This document shows, piece after piece, positions 13,673-22,543 of a DNA stretch of 33,133 bases. The stretch lies in assembly GCF_017427025.1 (NCBI RefSeq), contig NZ_JAFLNG010000009.1:1-33133 (forward strand). The letters are read 5' to 3'. Below the pieces are notes generated by a model, which was given only the letters and a program-made list of their open reading frames with translations, ran no database searches and was not told where the DNA came from. This stretch comes from Streptomyces sp. FH025. Its GTDB lineage: Bacteria > Actinomycetota > Actinomycetes > Streptomycetales > Streptomycetaceae. The stretch's first letter is position 1. Every line of letters starts with the position of its first letter. Made by a program: the position numbers and the translations under genes.

Positions 13673-16462
13673 ATGCCGCACTCTCCTGTCCTCGCCTCCG
13701 GCCGGGCCGCCCCGCCGTCACGCCCGCGTATCGACCGCAGGGAGGATCCGACGCTGTTCGGACGGCGCACGGAGTGCGCGCGACTGGACGCCCTGCTGAA
13801 GGCCATGCGGGACGGTCGTAGCGACGTTCTCGTCGTGCTGGGCGAGGCCGGTGTCGGGAAGACCGCCCTGCTCGACCACGCCCTGCGGACCGGTGCGGAC
13901 GCACGGATCCTGCGAGTCGCCGGGGTCGAGTCCGAAGTGGACCTGCCCTACGCCGCCCTGCACCAGCTGTGCCTCCCGTTGCTGGACGGGGTCGACCGTC
14001 TCCCCACGCCCCAGGCCGAGGCGCTGGCCACTGTGTTCGGCCTGCGGAACGGGGATGCGCCGAGCCCCTTCCTCGTCGGCCTCGGAGTACTCAATCTGCT
14101 CGCCGAGGCGGGGCGCGGACAGCCGCTGCTGTGCGTGGTGGACGACGCGCACTGGCTCGACGACGCCTCGGCCCAGGTGGTGGCCTTCGTGGCGCGTCGG
14201 CTTCGGGCCGAGGCGGTCCTCATGCTGATCGCGACCCGTGAGCCGGTCGCCAGTATGCGCGGCCTGGGCGAGTTGACGGTTCAGGGCCTCGACCCGGACG
14301 CCGCGCAGCAGCTGTTGGACTCCGTGGTGCGCTGGCCACTCGACGGCGGTGTCCGCTCCGCGATCCTCGCCGAGGCCCGGGGCAACCCACTGGCGTTGCG
14401 GGAGCTTTCGCTCGCCTCGCCCGACCGGCTCGCCGGCGGATTCGGCCTGCTCGAAGCCGCCGCACTGTCGGCACGGATCGAGGAGAGCTTCCGGCGCCGG
14501 ACCGCCGAACTGCCCGCCGATTCCCGGGAACTGCTGCTGCTCGCGGCTGCCGACTCGGCCGGCGATCCGGTGCTGATCTGGCGGGCCGCCGCGGCCCTCG
14601 GGCTGAGTCCGCGGGCCGGGAGCGCTGCTGAAGCGGCGGAGTTGATCACGATCGGAGTTCGGGTCGCGTTCCGCCATCCGCTGGTGCGCTCCGCCGTGTA
14701 CCGCGCGGCCACGGCGGACGCCCGGCGCCGGGTCCACCGGGCCCTCGCCGGGGCGATGTCGCAGGAAGCGGATCAGGACCGCCGTGCCTGGCACCTCGCC
14801 CACGCTACCGAGCACCACGACGAGGCGGTGGCAGCGGAGTTGGAGGCATCGGCGGACCGGGCGCAGTCCCGTGGCGGACTGGCCGCGGCGGCCGCGTTCC
14901 TGGAGCGCGCGGCCGAGCTGACGGCGGACCCGGCGCTGCGCGCCGAGCGCGAACTCGCCGCCGCCAGGGACAAGTACCACGCGGGTGCTCCGGAGGGGGC
15001 ACGGGCCCTGCTCGACAGGGTGGAGTCCGGCCCGCACGACGAGCTGCGATCGGCCCACGTCGGTCAGTTGAGGGGGTACCTGGCGTTCGCCGCCGGAGAC
15101 ACCGCCCAGGCCCCCGGGTTGTTGCTGGACACGGCACAGCGGTTGGAGCGGCTCGACCCGGTCCTGTCCCGCGAGACCTACCTGGACTCCATCACCTACG
15201 CGCTGCTGGCCGGCCGCTACGCCGACAGCGCGACCGTGTCGCGTGTGGCCGTTGCCGCGGCAACGGCGCCTCCACCGGGCCGGCCGCCGCGTCCGCAGGA
15301 CCTCCTGCTCGACGCGTACGCCGTGCTGTTCACCGAAGGCCATGCCAAGGGGACCCCGCTGGTGCGGCGCGCCCTGGACGCGTTCCGCCACGACGGGCTG
15401 TCGCTGGAGGAGGGGACGCGCTGGCTCGTCGTCGCCACCCACGGTGCGTACGAGGTCTGGGACGACGAGGCGTGGGAGGCGCTCACCGAGCTGAACGTCC
15501 GCAGTACCCGGGCCAACGGCGCGCTGACCATGTTGCCGGTCGTGTTGACCCAGCGGATCGCCGCTCATCTGCACGCCGGCCAGTTCCGGGCGGCGGCCGA
15601 CCTGCTCGAAGAGTCCGAGGTCGTTGCCGAGGCGACGGGAATCGCCCGCCCCGCTTACGACGCCGCGGCGGTGGCCGCCTGGCGCGGCCAGGCTCGGGCC
15701 CGCGATCTGATCCGGGCCGCCGAGAGCACCGCGGTCGAACGAGGCGAGGGCCTCGGGGTCACTCTGATCAACTACACGAACGCCGTCCTGCACAACGGTC
15801 TCGGCCGCTTCGCCGAGGCCAGGGACGCCGCCGCGTCGGCGGCCGCGAACCCCGCAGAGACCGCGTTCGCCTCCTGGGCCCTGAGTGAGCTGGTCGAGGC
15901 GGCGGTCCGCTGCGGCGACCGGGCCCTGGCGGAACGGGCCGTGGAACGGCTCGTCCGCACCACCACGCCCAGCGCGACGGAGTGGAGCCTGGGAACCGAG
16001 GCACGTTCGCGCGCCCTGATCAGCGAAGGCTCCGCGGCCGACGGGCTCTACCGCGAGGCGATCGACCGGCTCGGGCGCAGCCGCGGCGCGGTCGCGCTGG
16101 CCCGGGCCCATCTGCTCCACGGCGAATGGCTGCGTCGGCAGGGCCGCCAGCCGGACGCCCGCGGGCAGCTGAGCGCGGCGCACGACATGTTCGTGGAGAT
16201 CGGCGCCGAAGCGTTCGCCGAACGCACCCGCCGTGAACTCGCCGAGTGCGGAGTCTCGGTGTCGCCGCCTGCCGCGCAACGGGCGGTCGAGCTGACGGAG
16301 CAGGAGAGCCGGATCGCCAGGCGCGCACGGGACGGCCGTTCGAACGCGGAGATCGGCGCCGAGCTCTTCCTCAGTGCCCGTACGGTCGAGTGGCACCTGC
16401 GCAAGGTGTTCACCAAGCTCGGCATCGGCTCACGGCGGGAGTTGCGCACCGTGCTGCCGTAG
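13673..16462 (+). CDS. LAL-type LuxR-family transcriptional regulator
   Basis: A 929-residue LAL regulator. Walker A GEAGVGKT is at 57-64, Walker B PLLCVVDDAHW at about 151-161, the middle is a helical repeat region, and the LuxR HTH occupies about 872-929 with RSNAEIGAELFLSARTVEWH. The usual ARLARDG before the recognition region reads ARRARDG here, a mild deviation. ATG 13673 has no convincing Shine-Dalgarno; the structured leader and a nine-codon frame lie upstream. It is convergent with the LAL at 16507-19227, 44 nt apart, and the two are clear paralogues. Target genes are unknown. Confidence 0.92.
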   Translation: MPHSPVLASGRAAPPSRPRIDRREDPTLFGRRTECARLDALLKAMRDGRSDVLVVLGEAGVGKTALLDHALRTGADARILRVAGVESEVDLPYAALHQLCLPLLDGVDRLPTPQAEALATVFGLRNGDAPSPFLVGLGVLNLLAEAGRGQPLLCVVDDAHWLDDASAQVVAFVARRLRAEAVLMLIATREPVASMRGLGELTVQGLDPDAAQQLLDSVVRWPLDGGVRSAILAEARGNPLALRELSLASPDRLAGGFGLLEAAALSARIEESFRRRTAELPADSRELLLLAAADSAGDPVLIWRAAAALGLSPRAGSAAEAAELITIGVRVAFRHPLVRSAVYRAATADARRRVHRALAGAMSQEADQDRRAWHLAHATEHHDEAVAAELEASADRAQSRGGLAAAAAFLERAAELTADPALRAERELAAARDKYHAGAPEGARALLDRVESGPHDELRSAHVGQLRGYLAFAAGDTAQAPGLLLDTAQRLERLDPVLSRETYLDSITYALLAGRYADSATVSRVAVAAATAPPPGRPPRPQDLLLDAYAVLFTEGHAKGTPLVRRALDAFRHDGLSLEEGTRWLVVATHGAYEVWDDEAWEALTELNVRSTRANGALTMLPVVLTQRIAAHLHAGQFRAAADLLEESEVVAEATGIARPAYDAAAVAAWRGQARARDLIRAAESTAVERGEGLGVTLINYTNAVLHNGLGRFAEARDAAASAAANPAETAFASWALSELVEAAVRCGDRALAERAVERLVRTTTPSATEWSLGTEARSRALISEGSAADGLYREAIDRLGRSRGAVALARAHLLHGEWLRRQGRQPDARGQLSAAHDMFVEIGAEAFAERTRRELAECGVSVSPPAAQRAVELTEQESRIARRARDGRSNAEIGAELFLSARTVEWHLRKVFTKLGIGSRRELRTVLP

Positions 16463-16506
16463 GCGTCGCACGGGCCCGCCGGACATCGGCGATCACCGCA
16501 CGGCGG

Positions 16507-19227
16507 TCACGGTTCGGACAGGGCGCCGTCGATCTCTCGACGGGAGGAGATCCCCAGCTTGGCGAAGACCTTGCGCAGGTGCCACTCGACCGTGCGAGGG
16601 CTGAGGAACAACTGCGCGCCGATCTCCGCGTTCGGGTGCCCGGCGGCCGCGAGGCGGGCGATCTGCGCCTCCTGCGGGGTCAGGACCGGCGCACCGACGG
16701 TCCGCTTGCGAACCGTCTCCCCGGTGGCGAGCAGCTCGCGCCGGGCCCGCTCGGCGAACGCCTCCATGCCCATGCGCGCGGCCGCCTCGTACGCCGCCCG
16801 CAACTCGGTACGGGCCTGCGCCCGCCGGTTCCGGCGGCGCAGCCACTCCCCGTACAGCAGTCGGGCCCGGGTCTCGAACACGCCGAGCCCGCCGCGGCCG
16901 AAGTGGTCCACGGCCTCGCGGTAGCGGTCTTCGGCCTGCTCGGGTGCTCCGGTCAGGGCTTCGGCGACCGCATGCGCGCCCAGGGCCCAGGGCGTGCCGG
17001 CCCGGCTCCAGTCGGCGAGCCGCTCGCACGCCCCGGCCGCCACGGCCGGCTCGCCGGCCCGGGTCGCGGCCTCGACCAGCTCGCTGCACGTCCAGAAGTG
17101 CACCACGAGGTCCTTGTGCACTCCGCCGCGCAGCGCCGCTTCCATGGCGAGCGGATAGTTGCCCAGGCCGTTGTGGAGCACGGCCCGCTCGCACGCGGCC
17201 ACCCGGATGAGCCGGCCCAGGCCACGCTGCTCGCCGTCCCGTTCCATCGCCTCGAGCAGGTCCAGGGCCGGTCGCTCCCGTCCCCGGTACGCGGCGATCA
17301 AGGCCGCCGTGGCCGTGCGCGTCACCACGCCGGTGGCCTTCTCGATCGCTGCGGCCTCGGTCAGCAGGCCCTCGGCTTCGGAGAGTCGCCCCGCATGGCC
17401 CAGCGCGCCCGCCAGGTAGGGCAAGGCCGTCGAGAGGACCGACAGCGTGCCCGTCCTCCGGGCGAAGCGGACCGCCCGATCGGTGACGTCCAGCCAGGCC
17501 TGGAGATCGCCCAGCTCCGCGGCGGCGTTCGTGGCCGCCCACAGGACGGACGGCTCCTCCTCCTCGGCGACGGAACGCAGCGCCTGCGCCAGTAGCGGGA
17601 AGGCGGCGGCCTGCCCGTCCACGGTCCACGCGACCAGGGCACGGAGGAAGACTCCGGCCGGCTCGTCGCCGGGTATCAGGCCACGAGCGACCTCGGCCGC
17701 TCGCCGTAGTCCGCCTTCGTCGTGCGGCCAGGCCCAGATGGCCGCGTCGAACGCCGCGAGGCAGGTCTCCCGCGCGACGGCCGGGTCGAGGTCCCTGAAC
17801 CGGCTCGCCGCGTCGAGCAGCGGCTGCACCGCGCCCTTCCCCGAGTCGGTCATGGACGACGCCTTGGCCCGCAGCCGGCCGGCATGGGCCTGCTGCAACC
17901 GGTCCAGCGGCCCCAGCTCCGCGGCGGCGAGCAGGTCGGGAACCCGAGCCGGCACGCCCGCAGCGACGTTGGCCGCTGCGGCCGCCAGTGCGCGCCGCGC
18001 CCGCTCCTTCGGGTCGGGGGTGAGCGCCGCGGCCCGTTCCAGGAAGGAAGCGGCGGCCGCCCGACCGCCGCGCGCCAGGGCCCGGTCGGCGGAGTCCTCC
18101 AGTGCGGCGGCGACCTGCTCGTCCGGCCCGATCGCGGCGTGGGCCCGGTGCCAGGCCCGCCGGTCGGGATCGCGCTCGGCGTCGGTGGCCTCGGCCAGGG
18201 CGGCGTGCGCCGCACGCAGGGCGGCGGCATCCGCGCCGCGCCAGACGGCCGAACGCACCAGCGGGTGCCGGAACCGCACCGAGGCTCCCAGGGTGACCAG
18301 GTCCGCGGCCTCAGCCGGTGCCGCGGCCTCGGGACCGATGCCCAGCAGGCGCAGGGCCCGCCACAACAGCGGTCCGTCGCCGATCGGTTCGACCGCCGCG
18401 ACCAGCAGCAGGACGCGGGTGTCGGGCGGCAGCGCGTCGACGCGCCGACGGAATCCGTCCTCGACCCGGGTCGCCAGCGGGCCGGCGCCCGGTCCGCCGA
18501 AGCCGAACGCCAGCTCCGCCGGTGACAGGCCCCGGGGCAACTCCAGCAGGGCGAGCGGGTTCCCGCCGGTCTCGGCCACGATCCGGTCCCGCACGCGGGC
18601 GTCGACCGGCCCCGGCAGCACGCTGTCGAGCAGCGCCCGGGCGTCGGCGTCGGCCAGCCCGCGCAGGGGAAGGTCCGGCAGGCCGGCGAAGCCCTCGTCC
18701 GTCTTCCCGTCAGTGATCCGCTCGGCGAACACCAGCGCCACCGATTCGGCGTCCAGCCGACGCCCGACGAACGCCAGGATCCGCTGGGACATCAGGTCCA
18801 GCCACTGCGCGTCGTCGACCAGACACACCAGCGGGGACCGGGCCGCAGCCTCGGCGAAGAGACCGAGGACCGCGATCCCGACCAGGATCATCTCCGGCGG
18901 GTTCCCCGCACTCAGGCCGAACGCGACACGCAGCGCGTCCTGCTGCACCTCCGGCAGCCGGTCCAGGTGCGACAACAGCGGGGCACACAGCTGCTGCAGG
19001 GCGGAGTAGGCGAACTCGGACTCGGCTTCGACGCCGGCCGCGCGCACGGTCTGCCACTGCCCCACCCGCCCGGCCAGATGGTTGAGCAGCGCCGACTTGC
19101 CGACGCCCGCCTCACCCCGCAGCACCAGCACCCGGCTGCGCCCGTCGCGCACCTCGCGCAGCAGGCGGTCCAGTACCTCCAACTCCCGGGTACGCCCGAG
19201 TAGCTGGTGGTTCGCGGGCTGCGGCAT
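16507..19227 (-). CDS. LAL-type LuxR-family transcriptional regulator
   Basis: A 906-residue LAL regulator. Walker A GEAGVGKS is at 38-45, Walker B PLVCLVDDAQW at about 132-142, and the C-terminal HTH at about 847-906 carries HPNAEIGAQLFLSPRTVEWH. ATG 19227 is chosen for GGAGG 4 nt upstream and because the product then starts just before the conserved LLGRTRELEVLD; the open frame extends 43 codons upstream with low-complexity sequence. It lies downstream of the epoxide hydrolase and VOC genes on the same strand, but a hairpin at 19345-19361 probably separates it. The truncated ATPase at 6302-7093 resembles its N-terminus closely. Confidence 0.93.
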   Translation of the reverse strand: MPQPANHQLLGRTRELEVLDRLLREVRDGRSRVLVLRGEAGVGKSALLNHLAGRVGQWQTVRAAGVEAESEFAYSALQQLCAPLLSHLDRLPEVQQDALRVAFGLSAGNPPEMILVGIAVLGLFAEAAARSPLVCLVDDAQWLDLMSQRILAFVGRRLDAESVALVFAERITDGKTDEGFAGLPDLPLRGLADADARALLDSVLPGPVDARVRDRIVAETGGNPLALLELPRGLSPAELAFGFGGPGAGPLATRVEDGFRRRVDALPPDTRVLLLVAAVEPIGDGPLLWRALRLLGIGPEAAAPAEAADLVTLGASVRFRHPLVRSAVWRGADAAALRAAHAALAEATDAERDPDRRAWHRAHAAIGPDEQVAAALEDSADRALARGGRAAAASFLERAAALTPDPKERARRALAAAAANVAAGVPARVPDLLAAAELGPLDRLQQAHAGRLRAKASSMTDSGKGAVQPLLDAASRFRDLDPAVARETCLAAFDAAIWAWPHDEGGLRRAAEVARGLIPGDEPAGVFLRALVAWTVDGQAAAFPLLAQALRSVAEEEEPSVLWAATNAAAELGDLQAWLDVTDRAVRFARRTGTLSVLSTALPYLAGALGHAGRLSEAEGLLTEAAAIEKATGVVTRTATAALIAAYRGRERPALDLLEAMERDGEQRGLGRLIRVAACERAVLHNGLGNYPLAMEAALRGGVHKDLVVHFWTCSELVEAATRAGEPAVAAGACERLADWSRAGTPWALGAHAVAEALTGAPEQAEDRYREAVDHFGRGGLGVFETRARLLYGEWLRRRNRRAQARTELRAAYEAAARMGMEAFAERARRELLATGETVRKRTVGAPVLTPQEAQIARLAAAGHPNAEIGAQLFLSPRTVEWHLRKVFAKLGISSRREIDGALSEP

Positions 19228-19344
19228 GGCACCTCCGGGACGAGTTCCTCCCGGAGGAGCTCCCCCCATCCTACGAACACCGGGACCCGCAGAGCTGCAC
19301 GGATCCGGTCGCCCCCGGCCGCCCTCGCCGACCCGGTGCCGGAC

Positions 19345-19361
19345 GGCCGGTGCCACCGGCC
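19345..19361 (-). terminator. Short hairpin after the VOC gene
   Basis: GGCCGGT and ACCGGCC form a 7-bp stem with a 3-nt loop, 8 nt after the VOC protein's stop. It probably ends the epoxide hydrolase/VOC transcript. Confidence 0.5.
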
Positions 19362-19368
19362 CGGGTGG

Positions 19369-19815
19369 TCAGCGTCCGGGGGCCCGGAGGGTGACCTCCT
19401 GGAGGAACCACTCGTTCCCGTCGGGGTCGGCGAAGCGGGCGAAGGTGCCGTAGCTGGGCCGTCCCGGGGCGACGCCGGGCACCCGGTGGGTCCCGTCGGC
19501 GTGGTGGAAGGCACCGGTCTCGTCGTGGAACGGGCCGTCGATGTCGACTCCGCGCCCGGCGAGTTCCTTGACCGCCCGCTCGATGTCGGTCACGACCAGG
19601 TGCAGTCCCCGGGCGGAGCCCACGGGGAGCGCGCTCAGTCCCTCCCCGAAGATGACCGAGCAGGCGGAGCCGGGCGGGGTGGCCTGGACGATCCGGTAGC
19701 CCTCGTCGATCGGGAAGTCCGCGTCGAGGCGGAAGCCGAGCGTGTCGACGTAGAACTCCTTGGCGATGTCGACATCGGAGACGGGCAGGACGATGACTTC
19801 GAGCTTCAGCTCCAC
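19369..19815 (-). CDS. VOC-superfamily protein (glyoxalase/bleomycin-resistance fold)
   Basis: A 148-residue VOC protein with paired beta-alpha-beta-beta-beta modules. The N-terminal half has VIVLPVSDVDIAKEFYVDTL (8-27) and the C-terminal half ends with FADPDGNEWFLQEV, the typical module end with a metal-binding Glu. Members include glyoxalases, dioxygenases and antibiotic-binding proteins, and the function here cannot be fixed. GTG 19815 is the only start giving a complete first strand; its ribosome site is weak. It lies 68 nt after the exported epoxide hydrolase on the same strand and is probably co-transcribed with it. Confidence 0.9.
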   Translation of the reverse strand: MELKLEVIVLPVSDVDIAKEFYVDTLGFRLDADFPIDEGYRIVQATPPGSACSVIFGEGLSALPVGSARGLHLVVTDIERAVKELAGRGVDIDGPFHDETGAFHHADGTHRVPGVAPGRPSYGTFARFADPDGNEWFLQEVTLRAPGR

Positions 19816-19883
19816 GGGGGTGTTCTCGCTTTCAGGAGGAGGGGGTGGTGGATGGCCGTGCGGGCGGTCGCGGGAGGTCCCCG

Positions 19884-21239
19884 CTACCTCAGCGACCGAA
19901 AGGCGGTGCGGAGTTCTTCAGCCAGCAGCTGCGGCTGCTCCCAGGCAGCGAAGTGCCCGCCCTTGTCGACTTCGTTCCAGTGGATGATGTTGCCGAAGGT
20001 CCGCTCGCCCCAGCTGCGCGGCGCGGGGTAGATCTCGGCGGGAAAGACCGTCACCGCGACCGGCAGCTTCGGGATGGGCACCGCGTTGAACGGTCCGCCG
20101 CCGGCCTGGGTGCCCTCCCAGTACAGCCGGGACGACGACGCGCCGGTGCCGGTCAGCCAGTACATCGAGATCGCGTCGAGCATCTCGTCGTAGCTGAGGA
20201 CCTTCTCGGGTACGCCGGCCGAGTCCGTCCACTCCGCGAACTTGTCGTAGTAGTAGGAGGCCATGCCGACCGGGGAGTCGGTAAGGGAGTAGGCGATCGT
20301 CTGCGGGCTCCGGTTCATCATCGCCGCGTAGCCGAAGCCGTCGCGGTAGAAGTGCAGCAGCCGCTCGTACGCCCTCTTCTCCTCGGCCGACAGGTTCGCC
20401 GGGGCCGGATCGAAATTGCGCAGCCGGCGCAGGATGTCGTCCGGCACGGTCCCCGGCATGTTGACGTGGATGCCGAGCAGCCCCTTCGGCTGCTGGACGG
20501 CTAGCACCTCGGAGAGGATCGCGCCGTGGTCGCCGCCCTGCGAGACGTACTCCGGGTACCCGAGGCGCCTCATCAGCTCGTGGAAGGCGGGCGCGATGCG
20601 GGCGAAGTTCCACCCGGGCCTGGTCGGGTTGCCCGAGAAACCGTAGCCGGGCAGGGTCGGCAGCACCAGGTGGAAGGCGTCCTCGGCGCGGCCGCCGTGC
20701 GCGGTGGGATTGGTCAACGGGTCGATGACCTTCAGCAGTTCGACGATCGACCCGGGCCAGCCGTGGGTCATCAGCATCGGCATGGCTCCGGCGTGCGGGG
20801 AGCGGATGTGGGCGAACTGGATATCCAGTCCGTCGATCTCCGTGATGTACTGCGGCAGTTCGTTGAGGCGCCGCTCCAGCTTGCGCCAGTCGTACCGGGT
20901 GCCCCAGTACTCCATCAGCGGCCGCATCTTCGCCAACTGCGCGCCCTGGCTGCGGTCGTCGACCGTCTCCCGGTCGGGCCACCGGGTCGCCCGGATGCGC
21001 CGTCGCAGGTCGTCGAGGTCTCCCTGCGCCACCTTGATACGGAACGGGCGGATCCCTGCTCCCGACCGCGGCGCCCAGCCCGGCGTCGTCCCGGCGTCTA
21101 CCGATGCCGTCCCTCGGCCGGCGGCCGCCTGGGCCGGGGCGGACAGGCCGACCTGGCCGGCGACGACACCGGCCGCCGCGAGACCGAGGAAACGGCGTCG
21201 ACCGGTGGTGGGCCGGTTCGTGGTTTCGTGCGTTGCCAT
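19884..21239 (-). CDS. Tat-exported epoxide hydrolase (EHN-type)
   Basis: A 451-residue exported protein. RRRFLGLAA (14-22) followed by a hydrophobic Ala-rich stretch and APAQAAA forms a twin-arginine signal. Residues 62-165 match the epoxide hydrolase N-terminal (EHN) domain. HGWPGS (159-164) is the oxyanion motif, QGGDHG gives nucleophile Asp237 (GGDWG is more usual) and KGGHFAAWEQP gives catalytic His429. Eukaryotic-type microsomal epoxide hydrolases share this architecture. ATG 21239 follows AAGGAG. It heads a likely two-gene unit with the VOC protein. Conversion of an epoxide to a diol outside the membrane is the likely reaction; the substrate is unknown. Confidence 0.93.
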   Translation of the reverse strand: MATHETTNRPTTGRRRFLGLAAAGVVAGQVGLSAPAQAAAGRGTASVDAGTTPGWAPRSGAGIRPFRIKVAQGDLDDLRRRIRATRWPDRETVDDRSQGAQLAKMRPLMEYWGTRYDWRKLERRLNELPQYITEIDGLDIQFAHIRSPHAGAMPMLMTHGWPGSIVELLKVIDPLTNPTAHGGRAEDAFHLVLPTLPGYGFSGNPTRPGWNFARIAPAFHELMRRLGYPEYVSQGGDHGAILSEVLAVQQPKGLLGIHVNMPGTVPDDILRRLRNFDPAPANLSAEEKRAYERLLHFYRDGFGYAAMMNRSPQTIAYSLTDSPVGMASYYYDKFAEWTDSAGVPEKVLSYDEMLDAISMYWLTGTGASSSRLYWEGTQAGGGPFNAVPIPKLPVAVTVFPAEIYPAPRSWGERTFGNIIHWNEVDKGGHFAAWEQPQLLAEELRTAFRSLR

Positions 21240-21255
21240 CAAAAACTCCTTGTGT

Positions 21256-21279
21256 CGGAACGGGATGTGAGGTGTTCCG
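21256..21279. promoter_or_regulatory. Inverted repeat just upstream of the epoxide hydrolase
   Basis: CGGAAC and GTTCCG are inverted with a 12-nt spacer, 16 nt before the ATG at 21239. It could be an operator in the leader. A degenerate GTCAnnTGAC-like element (GTCAGCTGTC, 21321-21330) lies further upstream. Confidence 0.3.
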
Positions 21280-21428
21280 CCCGCCGTCGGGCCGGAGGCA
21301 CCTGACGGCATGGCTGGCCGGTCAGCTGTCCTGGCAGGTGGACACCGCTGACGGCGCGGGGCATCCGGGTGCGCGCCTGGGGCAGCCGGAGCGAAAGAGC
21401 GGGAGACTCGGCCCGCGTTGACGCGTTG

Positions 21429-21469
21429 AGTGACCGTCCGACCGCCGAACACCAGGCGGTCGGCTCACT
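21429..21469. terminator. Strong two-part hairpin
   Basis: A 9-bp inner stem (CCGACCGCC/GGCGGTCGG, 8-nt loop) is topped by an outer AGTGA/TCACT stem. It stands between two leftward genes, about 200 nt past the end of the upstream one, and may insulate the epoxide hydrolase promoter. Confidence 0.45.
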
Positions 21470-21619
21470 GCGGCCCGTGCAGGACAGTTGGGCAAGGGAG
21501 TGCCGGGTGACGGACGGGCCCGGTGTGCGTCTCGGGGCCGGCAGAGCGGACGGCGGCCCGCTTGCGCTGCCCCGGGGCATCACCCGCCTACCCGGCACCC
21601 CTCATGACAGGAGCTTCGA

Positions 21620-21639
21620 GACCTCCGTACGGGGAGGTC
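21620..21639 (-). terminator. Hairpin terminator of the crystallin-like gene
   Basis: GACCTCC and GGAGGTC form a 7-bp stem with a 6-nt loop, 33 nt after the stop at 21673. Confidence 0.55.
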
Positions 21640-21672
21640 ACCGAAGGCCGTACTGCCCTGGTCCGGGTGGCG

Positions 21673-22032
21673 TCAGGCCGGGACCACCCGGTAGCTCAGC
21701 ACCGGCCACGGCAGGTTGAACTGGGCCAACGAGCCGGTGGCCCACGGGTTGGCGCCGGTGCAACCCGCGCCGGAGTACAGCACCACGGACGCGGAGCCGG
21801 AGGCGACCTGGACCGATCGGGCGGGCGCCGACAGCGTGTGGCACGTGCCGAAGTCGTCGAGGTCGACCGTGGTCACCGCGCCGCTCCCGCCGGTGCTCGA
21901 GTAGAGGTGGGCGCCCGGCTGCAACGGAGGCCAGCCGGCGGCGTGTGCCGATCCGGCACCGAGGCCTATCACGGCCGCGACGACCGTCGCCGTGGCGGCC
22001 GAGCCGCGAAGCATGGCCTTGGGTGTGAACAT
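21673..22032 (-). CDS. Small secreted protein, beta/gamma-crystallin-like
   Basis: A 119-residue protein with a Sec signal (residues 1-31, AHA before AGW) and a mature domain of about 88 residues. The repeated pattern of aromatic plus Gly/Ser turns, LYSSTGGSG near the start and LYSGAGCTGANPW later, with one Cys in each half, resembles beta/gamma-crystallin and Streptomyces metalloproteinase-inhibitor folds. ATG 22032 is preceded by AAAGGTGG; the open frame extends 48 codons upstream without secretion features. It is divergent from another small secreted protein of related type at 22544. Extracellular binding or inhibition is plausible, not shown. Confidence 0.8.
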   Translation of the reverse strand: MFTPKAMLRGSAATATVVAAVIGLGAGSAHAAGWPPLQPGAHLYSSTGGSGAVTTVDLDDFGTCHTLSAPARSVQVASGSASVVLYSGAGCTGANPWATGSLAQFNLPWPVLSYRVVPA

Positions 22033-22176
22033 CTGAACCACCTTTCCGTGTGGGTGATGGTGTTGCTGGAGGGTGCTGTTGGACAGCGGGCCTCTGATGG
22101 CGGGAGGTGCGGACATGGTGTGCCCCGTCGGGGGGCGGGCGTTCTCCATCATTGGCTCCGCACCGCCGTTCGACAT

Positions 22177-22190
22177 CGGTCATTTGACGG
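22177..22190 (-). promoter_or_regulatory. GTCAnnTGAC palindrome, site C
   Basis: The minus strand reads GTCAAATGACCGATGT. It lies 144 bp before the start of the crystallin-like gene at 22032 and faces it. Confidence 0.5.
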
Positions 22191-22372
22191 TGCGTGACCG
22201 CATCAGGGGTGCGATGCGGTAGGCGGTGGGGAGCGCGTCCCGCCGACGGATCCGGCGGGACGGACCCTTCCAGCGCTTGCGGTCGTCCTCATCCAGCCCG
22301 AACGAGGCCTGCTCACCCCGGCCATGGCTCACCGCACGACGTACACCGACACCATCAACCAGTCGGCTCTCG

Positions 22373-22386
22373 CAGTCAGATGACTG
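22373..22386 (+). promoter_or_regulatory. GTCAnnTGAC palindrome, site D
   Basis: CAGTCA-GA-TGACTG is a perfect 6+6 palindrome followed by ATGTG. The oriented form GTCAGATGACTGATGT lies 157 bp before the I36-type gene at 22544 and faces it. Confidence 0.5.
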
Positions 22387-22543
22387 ATGTGCCGACGCGC
22401 GGCGGTGAAGCACGGTTGGACCCGCGGTTCCGCTCGATGCTTCGTGCCCCCTCTACCGGAACGCACCGTTCGACGGCCGCGCGCAAGCAATGTCACCCAT
22501 CCCGTATCGCCTCTACCGGCCGACCCCGAAAGCGAGTTCCACC

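Larger units (their letters stand above)
21240..21672. other. 433-bp intergenic region
   Basis: No gene is supported. It contains the epoxide hydrolase promoter region, a strong hairpin (21429-21469) and a terminator-like hairpin (21620-21639) for the small secreted protein gene to the right. Confidence 0.6.
22033..22543. other. 511-bp divergent region between two small secreted-protein genes
   Basis: Two GTCAnnTGACyGATG elements (22177 and 22373) face outward toward the two genes. Between them the minus strand has an open frame (22180-22413) whose last 40 residues have coding-like GC at third positions but no ribosome site or recognised family. Nothing else is supported. Confidence 0.6.

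Noticed and set aside
13718..16396. 892-codon minus-strand frame opposite the second full LAL gene
   Set aside because: Mirror frame without recognisable family features.
19870..19884. Small GCGGG/CCCGC hairpin overlapping the epoxide hydrolase stop
   Set aside because: Five-bp stem overlapping the stop codon; too weak in such GC-rich DNA.
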